Positions 1 to 9,355 of a stretch of DNA of 64,000 bases are shown here, in pieces. Numbering within the stretch: the stretch's first letter is position 1; each line of letters starts with the position of its first letter. The translations under genes and the position numbers were made by a program. The DNA lies in NCBI RefSeq assembly GCF_027922045.1, contig NZ_BSEX01000009.1, positions 248,001 through 312,000 of the forward strand. The letters run 5' to 3'. The notes below the pieces were generated by a model. That model was not told the DNA's origin. It ran no database searches and saw nothing but the letters and a program-made list of their open reading frames with translations. The stretch comes from Microbacterium terregens (GTDB lineage: Bacteria > Pseudomonadota > Alphaproteobacteria > Sphingomonadales > Sphingomonadaceae).

Positions 1-26
1 AATAACACGCGCCGCAGGGGGGTACG

Positions 27-979
27 TTGCTGGAGTTGCTGATCGGGGCCACGCTCGTGCTGGGCCAAGTGGAGGTTCCGCCGCCTGCCGTCGACCCGCT
101 GACTGCGGAATCGAGACCGGCGACGCCGATCGCTTCGCCGCGTTGCTCGCGCGCACGGAGGGCCCGCTGACGGCCGAGCAGATCCAGCGCGACTATCTGG
201 ACGGCGCGAGCGACGGGGTGCGGGTGTTCACCCCCGGTCGCATCCGCGATGCCGCCCATCTGGCGCGCACCGTCGCCGCCAAGCGCGGCCTCTATACCGA
301 AGCCGTTCGGGAATGCCTGCCGGTCGTCAAGGCCACGACGCCGGAGCTTCGCGCCACCTATCTCGCGCTGAGTGGCCTGTTCCCGGGCCGGCCACTCCCA
401 CGCATCTACCTGGTGGTGGGGGCGGACAACTCCGGCGGAACCGCAGCGCCGGGCATGCAGGTGCTCGGACTGGAGACGCTGTGCAGGATCTCCGGCAGTC
501 CCGAGGCACTGCGCGCCGTGCTCCGGCAATTCTATGCGCACGAGACTGTTCACGCGTTGCAGCGGGACAGCGACGAGCCGTCGCCCGGCGGACCGCTGCT
601 GCGATCCGTGCTGGCCGAGGGCGCGGCCGACTTCATCGCGGCGCTGGCGACCGGTACCGAGATGGACCCGAAGCGCGCGGCCTGGGGCAGCGCCCGCGAG
701 GCGGCGCTCTGGCAGATGCTCAAGGCCGACCTGGCGACCACCGCCGACACCAAGGGCGATCCGGCGCGCGGCTCGCCCGCGGAGGTCGCGATGCATCGCT
801 GGGTCGGGAACTATGGCAGCGCGCCCGAGGGCTGGCCTGGCGAGGCCGGATACTGGATGGGGCAGCGCATGTGGGAGCGCTGGTATGCACGCCAGCCCGA
901 CAAGCGCCGCGCGCTGGAAGAGATGTTGACGATTTCCGATCCGCTGGCCGTGCTCGACGGCGGCCGCTTCGTCGAATGA
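27..979 (+). pseudogene. Putative Zn-dependent protease (DUF2268-like), apparent N-terminal frameshift
   Basis: The long open frame covers 143-979 (278 codons from a TTG). It contains an HETVH motif near residue 133, an HExxH zinc site, after an alpha-rich N-terminal part; this is the layout of predicted zinc proteases of the DUF2268 type. The 143 start is poor, because the same frame upstream still reads family-like sequence (IETGDADRFAALLARTEG). A secretion-type N terminus starting MLELLIGATLVLGQVEVPPP lies in another frame from a TTG at 27, preceded by a G-run that could serve as ribosome site. The two frames meet around 103-110, so one missing base would join them. Either a real frameshift or a sequencing error is possible. 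The family call is from memory of similar sphingomonad proteins. Confidence 0.5.
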
Positions 980-1060
980 CCTTTCCGCGGCGCACGAAAT
1001 AAGCTAAGGGCCGCGCCGAAACCGCCCGCGCACTGCGTCGGCCACTTTCCGGGAAATTGA

Positions 1061-2899
1061 ATGAGCCTGCGCAACATCGCCATCATCGCGCACGTCGATC
1101 ATGGCAAAACCACCCTTGTCGACCAGCTGTTCCGCCAGTCGGGCACCTTCCGCGACAACCAGCGCGTGGAAGAGCGCGCGATGGACTCGAACGACCTCGA
1201 GAAGGAGCGCGGGATCACCATTCTCGCCAAGCCGACCTCGGTCGAATGGGCGCCTCCGGGCGGCGGTGAGCCGGTCCGCATCAACATCGTCGACACGCCC
1301 GGCCACGCCGACTTCGGCGGTGAGGTGGAGCGCATCCTCTCGATGGTCGACGGCGTGATCCTGCTGGTCGACTCGTCGGAAGGCGCGATGCCGCAGACGA
1401 AGTTCGTGACCGGCAAGGCGCTGAAGCTCGGCCTCAAGCCGATCGTCGTCGTCAACAAGATCGACCGTTCGGACAGCCGCGTACAGGAAGTGCTGGACGA
1501 GGTCTTCGACCTGTTCGTGTCGCTCGACGCCACCGACGAGCAGCTCGACTTCCCCGTGCTCTACGCGTCGGGCCGCAACGGCTATGCCTCGGACAACCCC
1601 GACGCGCGTGAAGGCACGCTGATCCCGCTGTTCGAGAAGATCGTCAGCCACGTGCCGGCGCCGAATCTCGACGTCGACGCGCCGTTCAGCTTCCTGGTGA
1701 CGCTGCTCGATCGCGACAACTTCCTGGGCCGCATCCTCACCGGCCGCGTCCAGTCGGGCACGGTGAAGCTCAACCAGCCGATCCACGCGCTCGACATGGC
1801 GGGCAACGTGATCGAGACCGGCCGCGCGTCCAAGATCATGACCTTCCAGGGTCTGGAGCGTGTGCCCACCGAAGAGGCGAAGGCTGGCGACATCATCTCG
1901 CTCGCCGGTCTCGCCGTCGCAACCGTGTCGAACACGATCTGCGACACGACCGTCACCGAGGCGATCCAGGCGCAGCCGATTGATCCGCCGACGCTGTCGA
2001 TGCGCTTCGCCGTCAACGACTCGCCGATGGCGGGGCGTGAGGGTTCGAAGGTCACCAGCCGCATGATCCGCGATCGCCTGGAGCGCGAAGCGGAGTCCAA
2101 CGTCGCGATCAAGGTCACCGAGAGCGAGGACAAGGACAGCTTCGAAGTCGCCGGTCGCGGCGAGCTTCAGCTGGGCGTGCTGATCGAGACGATGCGTCGC
2201 GAGGGCTTCGAGCTCGGCATCAGCCGTCCGCGCGTGCTGTTCGGCACCGACGAGAACGGCGCCAAGACCGAGCCGTACGAGACGGTGGTGATCGACGTGG
2301 ACGACGAGTTCTCGGGCACGGTCGTCGACAAGATGAACCAGCGCAAGGCCGAGATGACGGACATGCGTCCGTCGGGTGGCGGCAAGACCCGCATCACCTT
2401 CTCGGCACCGTCGCGCGGCCTGATCGGCTACCACGGCGAGTTCCTGTCGGACACCCGCGGCACCGGCATCATGAACCGCCTGTTCGAGCGCTATGGCCCC
2501 TTCAAGGGCACCATCGAGGGCCGCAAGAACGGCGTGCTGATCTCCAACGGCGCCGGCGAGGCCCAGGGCTATGCGCTCGGCCCGCTCGAGGACCGCGGCA
2601 TCCTGTTCGTCGGCCACGGCGAGGCCCTCTACGAGGGCATGATCATCGGCGAGAACGCCAAGACGGATGACCTCGAGGTCAACCCGATGAAGGCGAAGCA
2701 GCTGACCAACTTCCGCGCATCGGGCGGCAAGGACGATGCCATCCGCCTGACCCCGCCGAAGAAGATGACGCTGGAACAGGCGATCGCCTACATCGACGAC
2801 GATGAGATGGTGGAAGTCACGCCGAAGAACATCCGGCTGCGCAAGCGCTTCCTCGACCCCAACGTGCGCAAGCGCATGTCGCGTTCGAAGGCGGCCTGA
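1061..2899 (+). CDS. typA: Translational GTPase TypA/BipA
   Basis: Ribosome-associated GTPase of the elongation factor G superfamily, involved in 50S assembly and stress or low-temperature growth in other bacteria. The 612-residue length is normal for the family. The G1 motif AHVDHGKTT is at residues 10-18, the G2 region ERGIT near 50, DTPGH near 78 and NKID near 132. The EF-Tu domain 2, EF-G domain III and V regions and the BipA-specific C-terminal domain follow in order. The start at [16 protein letters not shown] puts the P-loop at its usual distance from the N terminus. It is monocistronic and followed by a clear intrinsic terminator. Confidence 0.97.
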   Translation: MSLRNIAIIAHVDHGKTTLVDQLFRQSGTFRDNQRVEERAMDSNDLEKERGITILAKPTSVEWAPPGGGEPVRINIVDTPGHADFGGEVERILSMVDGVILLVDSSEGAMPQTKFVTGKALKLGLKPIVVVNKIDRSDSRVQEVLDEVFDLFVSLDATDEQLDFPVLYASGRNGYASDNPDAREGTLIPLFEKIVSHVPAPNLDVDAPFSFLVTLLDRDNFLGRILTGRVQSGTVKLNQPIHALDMAGNVIETGRASKIMTFQGLERVPTEEAKAGDIISLAGLAVATVSNTICDTTVTEAIQAQPIDPPTLSMRFAVNDSPMAGREGSKVTSRMIRDRLEREAESNVAIKVTESEDKDSFEVAGRGELQLGVLIETMRREGFELGISRPRVLFGTDENGAKTEPYETVVIDVDDEFSGTVVDKMNQRKAEMTDMRPSGGGKTRITFSAPSRGLIGYHGEFLSDTRGTGIMNRLFERYGPFKGTIEGRKNGVLISNGAGEAQGYALGPLEDRGILFVGHGEALYEGMIIGENAKTDDLEVNPMKAKQLTNFRASGGKDDAIRLTPPKKMTLEQAIAYIDDDEMVEVTPKNIRLRKRFLDPNVRKRMSRSKAA

Positions 2900-2937
2900 T
2901 TCCGGCCTAGCCTTCGCGATCTGCGAACCAACGCAAG

Positions 2938-2971
2938 AGGCGTCGGATGCACCAGCATCCGGCGCCTTTTT
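2938..2971 (+). terminator. Rho-independent terminator of typA
   Basis: A 13-bp stem (AGGCGTCGGATGC against GCATCCGGCGCCT, one G-T pair) with the loop ACCA is followed by a T-run. It lies 39 bases past the typA stop codon. Confidence 0.9.
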
Positions 2972-3103
2972 GCTGACCGACTAAACCCTGGCTGAACAAC
3001 GGGTTACCCCCCGGTTCAGCGCATCCGCGCTACTGCCTGCCTGTCGTGCCCGTTGCGTGATCTCCGTCACGCCCGGACGCGAGAAGAGAGGAGGAGTTCG
3101 GAG

Positions 3104-3535
3104 ATGAAATCCTTGTTGAAGAAGGCCGGGCTGGGCGTCGCGCTTGCCGCCACCGCGCTGACCGCGTCCGCGCCTGCAGAAGCCCAGCGGTACCGCGGCG
3201 GCTATTACCCGCACGGCGGCTACCACGGCTACTACCCCGGCTATCGGGGCTACCGCGGGCGCAGCTCGGCCGGTCCGGCGATTGCGGCCGGTGTCGTCGG
3301 CGTGGTGCTGGGCGCGGCGCTCGCATCCAGCGCCAACGATCGCCGGTATCGCGATCGCTACTACCGCGACCGCGGCTACGCCTATGACTATGACGACCGC
3401 TACTATCGTCAGCGGGGCTATTATCCCGCCGACGGCTATTACGCCTATCGCTATCGCGATCACCGCCAGTGCTGGGATGAGCAGCGCTTTGATCCCTACT
3501 ACGGCTATCCGGTGCGCGTGCGCGTCTGCAACTGA
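3104..3535 (+). CDS. Gly/Tyr-rich secreted protein of unknown function
   Basis: 143 residues. The ATG at 3104 has GAGGAG about 8 bases upstream and gives a clean signal peptide, MKSLLKKAGLGVALAATALT, with cleavage near APAEA-Q. The mature part starts with Tyr/Gly/His-rich repeats (YRGGYYPHGGYHGYY), then a short hydrophobic glycine-rich segment (IAAGVVGVVLGAALAS) like a glycine-zipper membrane segment, then a strongly Arg/Tyr/Asp-rich region. The C terminus has two cysteines, one in HRQCWDE and one in RVRVCN, which could form a disulphide. Short proteins of this composition are common in sphingomonad envelopes. No function can be assigned. An upstream GTG-type start at 3053 is less likely because it would bury the signal peptide. 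Confidence 0.75.
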   Translation: MKSLLKKAGLGVALAATALTASAPAEAQRYRGGYYPHGGYHGYYPGYRGYRGRSSAGPAIAAGVVGVVLGAALASSANDRRYRDRYYRDRGYAYDYDDRYYRQRGYYPADGYYAYRYRDHRQCWDEQRFDPYYGYPVRVRVCN

Positions 3536-3550
3536 CGCTGCCACCATCGG

Positions 3551-3589
3551 AGGGCGGCGCGGGCAGGGGCCACGCGCCGCCCTTTTTTT
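3551..3589 (+). terminator. Rho-independent terminator of the Gly/Tyr-rich gene
   Basis: An 11-bp perfect stem (AGGGCGGCGCG against CGCGCCGCCCT) is followed by seven Ts. It lies 15 bases past the stop codon. Confidence 0.9.
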
Positions 3590-3626
3590 GTTGGCGCGGA
3601 CGCGGTTTTGCGCCATGCGGCCGCGC

Positions 3627-3905
3627 ATGAGCGATACACCCCCCGACCACCTTTCGATCAACCCGCGCAGCCCGCATTTCGACCGCGAGGCGCTGGAGCG
3701 CGGCGTCGGCATCCGCTTCAAGGGCGTGGAGCGCCGCGACGTCGAGGAATATTCGATCTCCGAAGGCTGGATCCGGGTGGGCCTCGGCAAGAAGGTCGAC
3801 CGCCACGGCCAGCCGCTCACGATCAAGCTGATCGGCCCGGTGGAAGCCTGGTTCCAGACCGGCACCGAAGACGAAGCAGCGGCCGGCGAAGCCGAGCAGG
3901 GCTGA
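3627..3905 (+). CDS. DUF3297 family protein
   Basis: 92-residue soluble protein beginning MSDTPPDHLSINPRSPHFD. The sequence INPRSPHFD...LERGVGIRFKG...VEEYSISEGW is characteristic of DUF3297, a small family widespread in proteobacteria without known function. The ATG at 3627 was chosen because family members start with this MSD segment; an in-frame ATG at 3615 would add MRPR. Neither start has a strong ribosome site. No signal peptide or membrane segment is visible. It sits alone between the terminator of the upstream gene and a convergent regulator gene. Confidence 0.85.
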   Translation: MSDTPPDHLSINPRSPHFDREALERGVGIRFKGVERRDVEEYSISEGWIRVGLGKKVDRHGQPLTIKLIGPVEAWFQTGTEDEAAAGEAEQG

Positions 3906-3944
3906 CCGTCCGACCCTGGGCGCGCGGGTCGCGATGCCCGCGCG

Positions 3945-4250
3945 CTACTCCGCCGCCTCGGCCATGGCGGCCAGGCGTGTGAGTGCGGCCACATGCGTTC
4001 GAAACGCCTGCTTGCCGGGCGTCGTCAGCGCCAGCCAGGTTCGTTGCCGCCCCCCCATGCTGGCCTTGCGCAGCCGGACATAGCCTGCCGCATCCAGCTG
4101 CGCCGCGTGCTTGGACAGCACGGACTCGCTGATGCCGATGGCTTCCCGGATGCGGACGAACTCCACCTCCTCCGCCTCGGTCAGCAGCGCGCAGACCTGC
4201 AGGCGCACGGGGGCGTTCAGCACCGCATCATAGCCCGGGATCGCGCTCAC
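3945..4250 (-). CDS. Winged-helix transcriptional regulator (MarR/ArsR-like, HTH_34 type)
   Basis: 101-residue DNA-binding protein. The segment NAPVRLQVCALLTEAEEVEFVRIREAIGISESVLSKH resembles the one-domain winged-helix regulators (PF13601-like), with recognition helix around ISESVLSKHAAQL and a wing around GGRQRTWLALT. There is no visible ligand or metal domain. The GTG start at 4250 forms a GTGA overlap with the stop of the upstream membrane-protein gene, so the two are probably translationally coupled. Family members commonly control their own small operon, and a strong palindrome lies before the first gene. The pairing suggests a two-gene autoregulated unit. Confidence 0.8.
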   Translation of the reverse strand: MSAIPGYDAVLNAPVRLQVCALLTEAEEVEFVRIREAIGISESVLSKHAAQLDAAGYVRLRKASMGGRQRTWLALTTPGKQAFRTHVAALTRLAAMAEAAE

Positions 4251-4708
4251 AGCGGCGCCGCCAGTTCTTCGCGCCAGATGCGGTCGAAGCGCCGGCTCGC
4301 GAGCGTCGCCACGACGCCGCCGATCACGCCCAGCGGCAGCGGTGCCCACAGTATCCCCAGGCGGAAGCGGAGCACGACGCCAGCCATCAGCAGGCCCAGC
4401 ATCAGCACCGCGAATGCGATCACGGTCGGCCGGGTGCTGCCGGCGCGATACCCGTTCACCGAAAGCCCCGTGCGCCGCTTCCAGAACCGGAACAGCAGCG
4501 CCATGCCGGCGATACTCACCGCCACCCCAATCGAGATCAGGTGCTCGGGAAGCGCGTAGCTGGCGATCAGCGCCGCGATGGCGACGCCGTAGAGGGGCGC
4601 GTACCAGCTGGTGCCAAGATCGCCGGCGGCCATGCGGGAGCGGGCGCGATTGGTGGCGGCAAGCGCCAGCGCGGCGCTGGCAGGATCAGGCGACTCAGGG
4701 TGCGACAT
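4247..4708 (-). CDS. Small integral membrane protein, coupled to the winged-helix regulator
   Basis: 153 residues with four predicted membrane segments: around YAPLYGVAIAALIASYAL, HLISIGVAVSIAGMALLF, TVIAFAVLMLGLLMAGVVL and ILWAPLPLGVIGGVVATLA. The N-terminal 35 residues are cytoplasmic and Ala-rich. The ATG at 4708 has GGAG about 9 bases upstream. The stop overlaps the start of the downstream regulator. Such membrane-protein/one-domain-regulator pairs are common, but the function of the membrane partner is unknown. The promoter region contains a perfect 15-bp inverted repeat. Confidence 0.75.
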   Translation of the reverse strand: MSHPESPDPASAALALAATNRARSRMAAGDLGTSWYAPLYGVAIAALIASYALPEHLISIGVAVSIAGMALLFRFWKRRTGLSVNGYRAGSTRPTVIAFAVLMLGLLMAGVVLRFRLGILWAPLPLGVIGGVVATLASRRFDRIWREELAAPL

Positions 4709-4719
4709 CAGCGTTTCTC

Positions 4720-4759
4720 CACTTTCCGATGTGGAAAGTGACACTCACTTTCCACATCG
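4720..4759 (-). promoter_or_regulatory. Palindromic operator upstream of the membrane protein/regulator pair
   Basis: CGATGTGGAAAGTGA (4727-4741) and TCACTTTCCACATCG (4745-4759) are perfect inverted repeats with a 3-base centre. A third CACTTTCC half-site at 4720-4727 forms a second inverted repeat with GGAAAGTG at 4733-4740. On the minus strand a TTGACG lies just upstream at the outer edge and could be a -35 box, with the palindrome over the -35/-10 interval. There is no T-run, so this is an operator rather than a terminator. Confidence 0.7.
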
Positions 4760-4783
4760 TCAAGTGACGCCGTGCGCCGGAAC

Positions 4784-5590
4784 TCAGTGGACGAAGCGTG
4801 CCACCACGTCGCGATAGCTGCGGCTGACCTTCACCTGTGCGCCCGAATCCAGCACCAGGAAGCATTCGCCGTTGGTATGCGGCTTCACCTGCTTCACCAG
4901 ATCCAGGTTGACGATGGTGGAGCGATGCACGCGCTGGAACCGGCGCGGATCGAGCCGCTTCTCCAAGTCCTTCATCGTCTCGCGCAGGATCAGCGTGTTG
5001 TCGCCGGTGTAGATGCACATATAGTCGCCGGCCGCGTCGATCCGCTCGATCGTGTCGACGTCCACGCGGAAGATCTGCCCGCGATCCTTGATGTTGATGA
5101 GCTTCTCGAACCGATTAGCGTTGTGCGCACCGCCGTCGCCGCCGTCCGACAGCGTCTCGGCTGCTTCGGGTGCAACCTCGGCCAGCACTTCCTTCAGCCT
5201 GTCGACTTCGGCCTGGCCGCGCTTCTCGTTCAGCCGCTGGCGCACGCGGTCGAGCGTGTCGGCCAGGCGGGCGTCGTCCACCGGCTTCATGAGGTAATCC
5301 ACGGCCTGGGCCTCGAACGCGCGCAGGGCGTGGTCGGAATAGGCGGTCACGAACACCACCAGCGGCGGCTCCACCTCCATCAGCCCCTGGACGACGGAGA
5401 AACCGTCGAAGCCCGGCATCTGGATGTCGAGGAACACGAGGTCGGGCTTGTGGGTCTTGATCGAGCGGATGGCCTCGCGGCCGTTGACGCACTTGTCGAC
5501 GATCTCGACGTCTTCATGCGCCTGCAGGCGCAGTTCCAGCCCCTGGATGGCCAGCGGCTCGTCGTCGACTAATATGGTACGGATGGTCAT
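4784..5590 (-). CDS. LytTR-family response regulator
   Basis: 268 residues. The receiver domain occupies residues 1-120 with the acidic pair D9-D10, phospho-acceptor D55 in FLDIQMPG, T82 and K102 in KPVD. A linker of about 40 residues follows, rich in Ala/Glu with a Gly-rich end. The LytTR DNA-binding domain (about 163-268) includes DVDTIERIDAAGDYMCIY and FQRVHRSTIVNLDLV. Its ATG overlaps the stop of the sensor kinase gene (ATGA), so the pair is co-translated. Output is expected to be transcriptional activation at direct-repeat LytTR sites; the target is not known. Confidence 0.92.
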   Translation of the reverse strand: MTIRTILVDDEPLAIQGLELRLQAHEDVEIVDKCVNGREAIRSIKTHKPDLVFLDIQMPGFDGFSVVQGLMEVEPPLVVFVTAYSDHALRAFEAQAVDYLMKPVDDARLADTLDRVRQRLNEKRGQAEVDRLKEVLAEVAPEAAETLSDGGDGGAHNANRFEKLINIKDRGQIFRVDVDTIERIDAAGDYMCIYTGDNTLILRETMKDLEKRLDPRRFQRVHRSTIVNLDLVKQVKPHTNGECFLVLDSGAQVKVSRSYRDVVARFVH

Positions 5591-6696
5591 GCAGCCTCTC
5601 GCGTGCGTTCCTCGACCTGGAACGGAATTTCGATCTCGACGCTGAACCCGCTGCCCGGAATCGACCGCGTATCGAGGCGATGGTCTTCACCATATGCCTG
5701 CGCCAGTCGCTCTCGGATGTTTGCCAGTCCCACGCCGGTCGATAAGGTCGGCCTGCGCGACGCTTCGTTCAAGCCCGGGCCGGTATCCGAAACGCCAATC
5801 TGCACCCGTTCCCCGGCGAGCCGAGCCGTGACCGCGATCTCGGCACCCTCTTCCTTCGGGGTGACCGCGTATTTGATGGCGTTTTCGACCAGCGGCTGCA
5901 GCAGCAGCGAGGGCAGGCGGGCGTTCGCTACCCGCGGGTCGATGTCGAACCGCATCTGCAGCCGCTCCTCGAAGCGCATCTTCTCGATGTCCAGGTAGAG
6001 CTTCAGCGTCTCCACCTCCTGCGACAGCGTCACATGCGCGGTCGGTTCGTTGGCGAGCGTGTAGCGCAGGAACGACGCGAGCCGCGACAGCATGATGTTG
6101 GCGCGCTCGGTGTGCTTGAGCAGCACCAGCGTGGAGATCGAGTTGAGCGTGTTGAACAGGAAGTGCGGGTTCAGCTGATAGCGCAGCATCGCCAGCTGCG
6201 CCGACGACGCCTGGTTCTCCAGCGCCTGCATGGTGCGGGTCTGCTGCTCGACGATCAGGTAGAAGTTGATGCCGAAATAGAGGGCGGACCAGCCGGCCAG
6301 CACCGTGAAGGTGAGGAACAACAGCCCCGGCAGCAGCGAGAGGTCCAGCACTGCCGTCGACGGCGCGTTGGCGCGCGAGAGCGAGAAGGTATAGGTCTCG
6401 ATGATCGCATAGAGCAGCGTGGCCGCGAACAGCGTCAGCAGCGTGCAGATGATCGCCCACATCCGGGGCAGGCGCCGATAGCTGCCGTAGAGCACCGACA
6501 TCAGCAGCGTCAGGCAATAACCGACGATGGATTCCACGATGACGCCCAGCACCACCTTGAGGCTGGGCGCATTGAACACCGTGGAGACGGTGCGCAGCAG
6601 CAGATAGCCGCTCCATCCCGCGGCCTGCAGGATCCAGAAGGCGCGGCTCTTCTCTTCGAAGAACGGGCGCGAGAACAGGGAAGACACGGCAGCCAT
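5587..6696 (-). CDS. Sensor histidine kinase of the LytS/AlgZ (His_kinase PF06580) type
   Basis: 369 residues. The first 150 residues hold four to five hydrophobic segments forming a membrane sensor region without a recognisable periplasmic domain. The phospho-acceptor helix reads LRYQLNPHFLFNTLNSIS with H178 as the expected phosphorylated residue. The ATPase domain shows the N-box LVENAIKYAV near 265-275 and the G1 box SDTGPGL, followed by GVGLANIRERL. This is the kinase type that normally pairs with LytTR regulators, and the regulator is encoded next with a 4-base overlap. The signal sensed cannot be inferred. Confidence 0.93.
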   Translation of the reverse strand: MAAVSSLFSRPFFEEKSRAFWILQAAGWSGYLLLRTVSTVFNAPSLKVVLGVIVESIVGYCLTLLMSVLYGSYRRLPRMWAIICTLLTLFAATLLYAIIETYTFSLSRANAPSTAVLDLSLLPGLLFLTFTVLAGWSALYFGINFYLIVEQQTRTMQALENQASSAQLAMLRYQLNPHFLFNTLNSISTLVLLKHTERANIMLSRLASFLRYTLANEPTAHVTLSQEVETLKLYLDIEKMRFEERLQMRFDIDPRVANARLPSLLLQPLVENAIKYAVTPKEEGAEIAVTARLAGERVQIGVSDTGPGLNEASRRPTLSTGVGLANIRERLAQAYGEDHRLDTRSIPGSGFSVEIEIPFQVEERTREAA

Positions 6697-6757
6697 CGTG
6701 CCGCCGCCTTACTGCGGGTCAACTTCGTGGGGAAGGGGCGCGGGAACCACACCCCCC

Positions 6758-6800
6758 GCCAAAAAGCAAAACCGCCGCTCCCCGGATGGGGAACGGCGGC
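6758..6800 (-). terminator. Rho-independent terminator of the first TonB receptor gene
   Basis: Read on the minus strand, a GC-rich stem (CCGCCGTTCCCC against GGGGAGCGGCGG with loop ATCC) is followed by TTTTGCTTTTT. It lies 30 bases past the receptor stop codon, before the kinase gene. Confidence 0.88.
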
Positions 6801-6829
6801 CTGCTTGTAGTCCGGTTCGGATCGAGGGC

Positions 6830-9355
6830 TTAGAAGCCGATCACGATCGAGCCGCTGACGGCGCGGGGAGCACCGAACTGCACGAACGGAACGCTCGTGT
6901 TGTTCGAGCTGCCGCTGATGTAGCCGACGTAGAACTCGTTGAAGAGGTTCGACACGTTCAGCTGGAAGAAGGTCTTGTCCAGACCGAACTGGGCCAGCGA
7001 GAAGCGTGCGTCGAGATCGACCAGCGTGTAGCCGTCCACCTTCGCCGGGAACACTTCGGTTACGACGCCCGAGATCGTCTGCACCAACGGCTCGTTGATG
7101 TCGTTGATGTAGCGCGGTCCGGTGTACTTGACCTGCGCGCCGAGTTCGACCGGGCCCAGCGTGCCCTGCAGGCGACCACCGAAGCTCCACTTCGACAGGC
7201 CCGACTCCTGCTTGCCGGCGGTCGGCAGGAAGGTGTTCGCACCGGTCTGCAGGTCGTCCTGGATCTCCGAGTTCAGGTACGAACCGAAGACATAGGCCGT
7301 GATCTCGCGGATCGGCTGCACCGAGATGCTGCCGTCGAAGCCGTAGCGGTCGACCTTGCCGATGTTGCGCGAGACGCTTTCACCAAGCTCCGCATCGAAC
7401 GCGGTGGCGATGCGGTTCTTGAACTTGATGTAGTAGCCACCCAGCTGCGCCGTGACGATACCGGAGCGGTAGCGCAGACCGAGGTCGAAGCTGTCCGTGG
7501 TTTCCGGTGCCGGATCGGCCCCTTCCGTACCATCGGCGAAGTACAGCGCGCTGTACAGCGTGTCGGTGCCCGGGACCGAGAGGCCCTTCGCGTAGCTGGC
7601 GAAGATGCTCGCCTGCGGCGTGATGTTGTAGGTCAGGCCGACGTTCGGAAGCGCACGGTTGTACGTGTAATCACGCGAGCGCGGTGCCGCATAGGTCGGG
7701 TTGGCCGCCGCATAGCCGGAGGCGTTGTCCGAGGCGACGCAGTCGACGTTGCCGTTGGCTGCCGTGGTGAAGCAGTTCTGGTTCAGGTCGCGCTTGAAGA
7801 ACGGTACGCGCAGGCCGAGGTCGAGGACGAGGTTGTTCTCGAGGAACTCGCCGCGGTACTGGCCCGACACCTGGTTCAGGATCGCGTACGACTTGCGATC
7901 ACGCTTCTGAACGACGTTGCCGTTGAGGTCCGTGATCGGGTCGTTGATCGGGAATACGTCGAACGGTTCGCCGTTGCTGTACAGGAAGCCGGTTTCGCCG
8001 GTCTGACGATGGCGCGCGCGATCGTAGGTGTAGGACAAGCGGACGCGGTGTGCGTCGTTGATCTGATACACCAGGTTCGAGATCACCATGTAGCGGTTGG
8101 TCACGGTCTGGCTCGGAGCGAGCAGGGTGACGCCGTTGGCGTTGCTGCTGGCGCATGCCGCGCCGCTGGTGCTGCAGGTGTCGAGTACGTCGCCGTCGAA
8201 GTTCAGGTCACGGCCGAAGTAGTACTGGCCGCCGATGAAGCCCGTGTAGTTGACGCCGTTGATGGTGCGGACGCCCTCGCGGCCGGTCACCGTGCCGCCA
8301 CCGTTCGCCTTGGTGTACTGATAGCTGGGATCAACCGTCAGGGTCAGGCCATCGGCGATCGTGAAGCGCGAGGTACCACGAATGTTGCCGGTGTTCGACG
8401 GGTTGTAGCGGCGGTCATACTGGGTGCCGCAGCTGTTCGTCGCATCGACCACGCCGGTCTCCGGCGTGTCGGTGCTGCACACCGGAACGTCGTAGCTGGC
8501 TTCATCGAAGTTGGTCGGGAAGCGGTTGCCGCTGCCGGTGCCGGTTTCGCGGCCGGGATCGCCACGCAGCGGACCCGAACCGAAGAAGTTGTTGCGAGCC
8601 TGGTTGTAGTGGCCTGCGATCGAGATGAAGTCGCCGTTGCCGCCCAGATCCTGGTAGATGCGAGCGTTGTACTGCTGCTTCTTGATGCGGCCGTAGTTGT
8701 TGAACGGGTTGTCGTACGAAACCCACGAGGCCGAGGCGAACGCCTTGGTGCCCATGCCGGTGATGTCGCCGGTGTCGATCATGCCGAACACGCGGTGATA
8801 GTCGTACTCACCATAGGAAGCGGTGAACATCGCGCCCAGCTCGTCGCCGGGGACGCGGGTGCGCAGGTTCACGGTGCCGCCGACGGCCGAGGCAGTCGGG
8901 CTGTCGACGTCGGTCGCGCCCAGGTTGACGCTGACGTTGTCGATGATCTCGCTGTCGACCTGCTGGTTGGTGTAGATGGCATAGTTGCCGCTGTCGTTCA
9001 GCGGAATGCCGTCCAGCGTCTGCGAAATGCGCGACGAGTCGAAGCCGCGAATGCGGAAGCCGCCGCCCGACGAACCATAGGGGTCGTTGTTCTGGAAGCT
9101 GACACCCGGAACCAGGTTGATGACGTCGTTGATCGTCTGGCCCGGACGCTGCCGCTGGATGATCTCGCTGTCGAGGACCACCTGCGCCTTGGGCTGGTTC
9201 GGAAGGTCCACGCCCCCGATCGTGCGATCGGCCCGGCCCGTGACGACGACTTCGCTACCCTCGTTAAACTCCTGCGATGCAGTCGACTGCGCCATTGCGG
9301 CAGCCGGAATGACCAGCGCGGCAAAAGCCACGCCTGCAAAAAGCTTCGTACGCAT
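6830..9355 (-). CDS. TonB-dependent receptor
   Basis: 841-residue outer membrane receptor. The signal peptide MRTKLFAGVAFAALVIPAAA ends near AMA-Q. The TonB box region EVVVTGR is near residue 35. The plug domain includes INDVINLVPGVSFQ, GGFRIRGFDSSRISQTLDGI and SAVGGTVNLRTR. A beta-barrel of about 650 residues follows with many alternating aromatic strands, the TonB_dep_Rec signature SLAQFGLDKTFFQLNVSNLF near the C terminus, and a terminal phenylalanine (SGSIVIGF) expected for Bam insertion. Two cysteine pairs in extracellular-loop regions may be disulphides. The substrate is unknown; the plug is of the general CirA/FecA class. It has its own terminator and a long gap upstream. Confidence 0.93.
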   Translation of the reverse strand: MRTKLFAGVAFAALVIPAAAMAQSTASQEFNEGSEVVVTGRADRTIGGVDLPNQPKAQVVLDSEIIQRQRPGQTINDVINLVPGVSFQNNDPYGSSGGGFRIRGFDSSRISQTLDGIPLNDSGNYAIYTNQQVDSEIIDNVSVNLGATDVDSPTASAVGGTVNLRTRVPGDELGAMFTASYGEYDYHRVFGMIDTGDITGMGTKAFASASWVSYDNPFNNYGRIKKQQYNARIYQDLGGNGDFISIAGHYNQARNNFFGSGPLRGDPGRETGTGSGNRFPTNFDEASYDVPVCSTDTPETGVVDATNSCGTQYDRRYNPSNTGNIRGTSRFTIADGLTLTVDPSYQYTKANGGGTVTGREGVRTINGVNYTGFIGGQYYFGRDLNFDGDVLDTCSTSGAACASSNANGVTLLAPSQTVTNRYMVISNLVYQINDAHRVRLSYTYDRARHRQTGETGFLYSNGEPFDVFPINDPITDLNGNVVQKRDRKSYAILNQVSGQYRGEFLENNLVLDLGLRVPFFKRDLNQNCFTTAANGNVDCVASDNASGYAAANPTYAAPRSRDYTYNRALPNVGLTYNITPQASIFASYAKGLSVPGTDTLYSALYFADGTEGADPAPETTDSFDLGLRYRSGIVTAQLGGYYIKFKNRIATAFDAELGESVSRNIGKVDRYGFDGSISVQPIREITAYVFGSYLNSEIQDDLQTGANTFLPTAGKQESGLSKWSFGGRLQGTLGPVELGAQVKYTGPRYINDINEPLVQTISGVVTEVFPAKVDGYTLVDLDARFSLAQFGLDKTFFQLNVSNLFNEFYVGYISGSSNNTSVPFVQFGAPRAVSGSIVIGF

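Noticed and set aside
1004..2617. Long open frame antisense to typA (537 codons)
   Set aside because: It mirrors the high-GC codon pattern of typA and has no family-like sequence. Similar long shadows lie opposite ligA, uvrB, nuoG, nuoL and nuoM.
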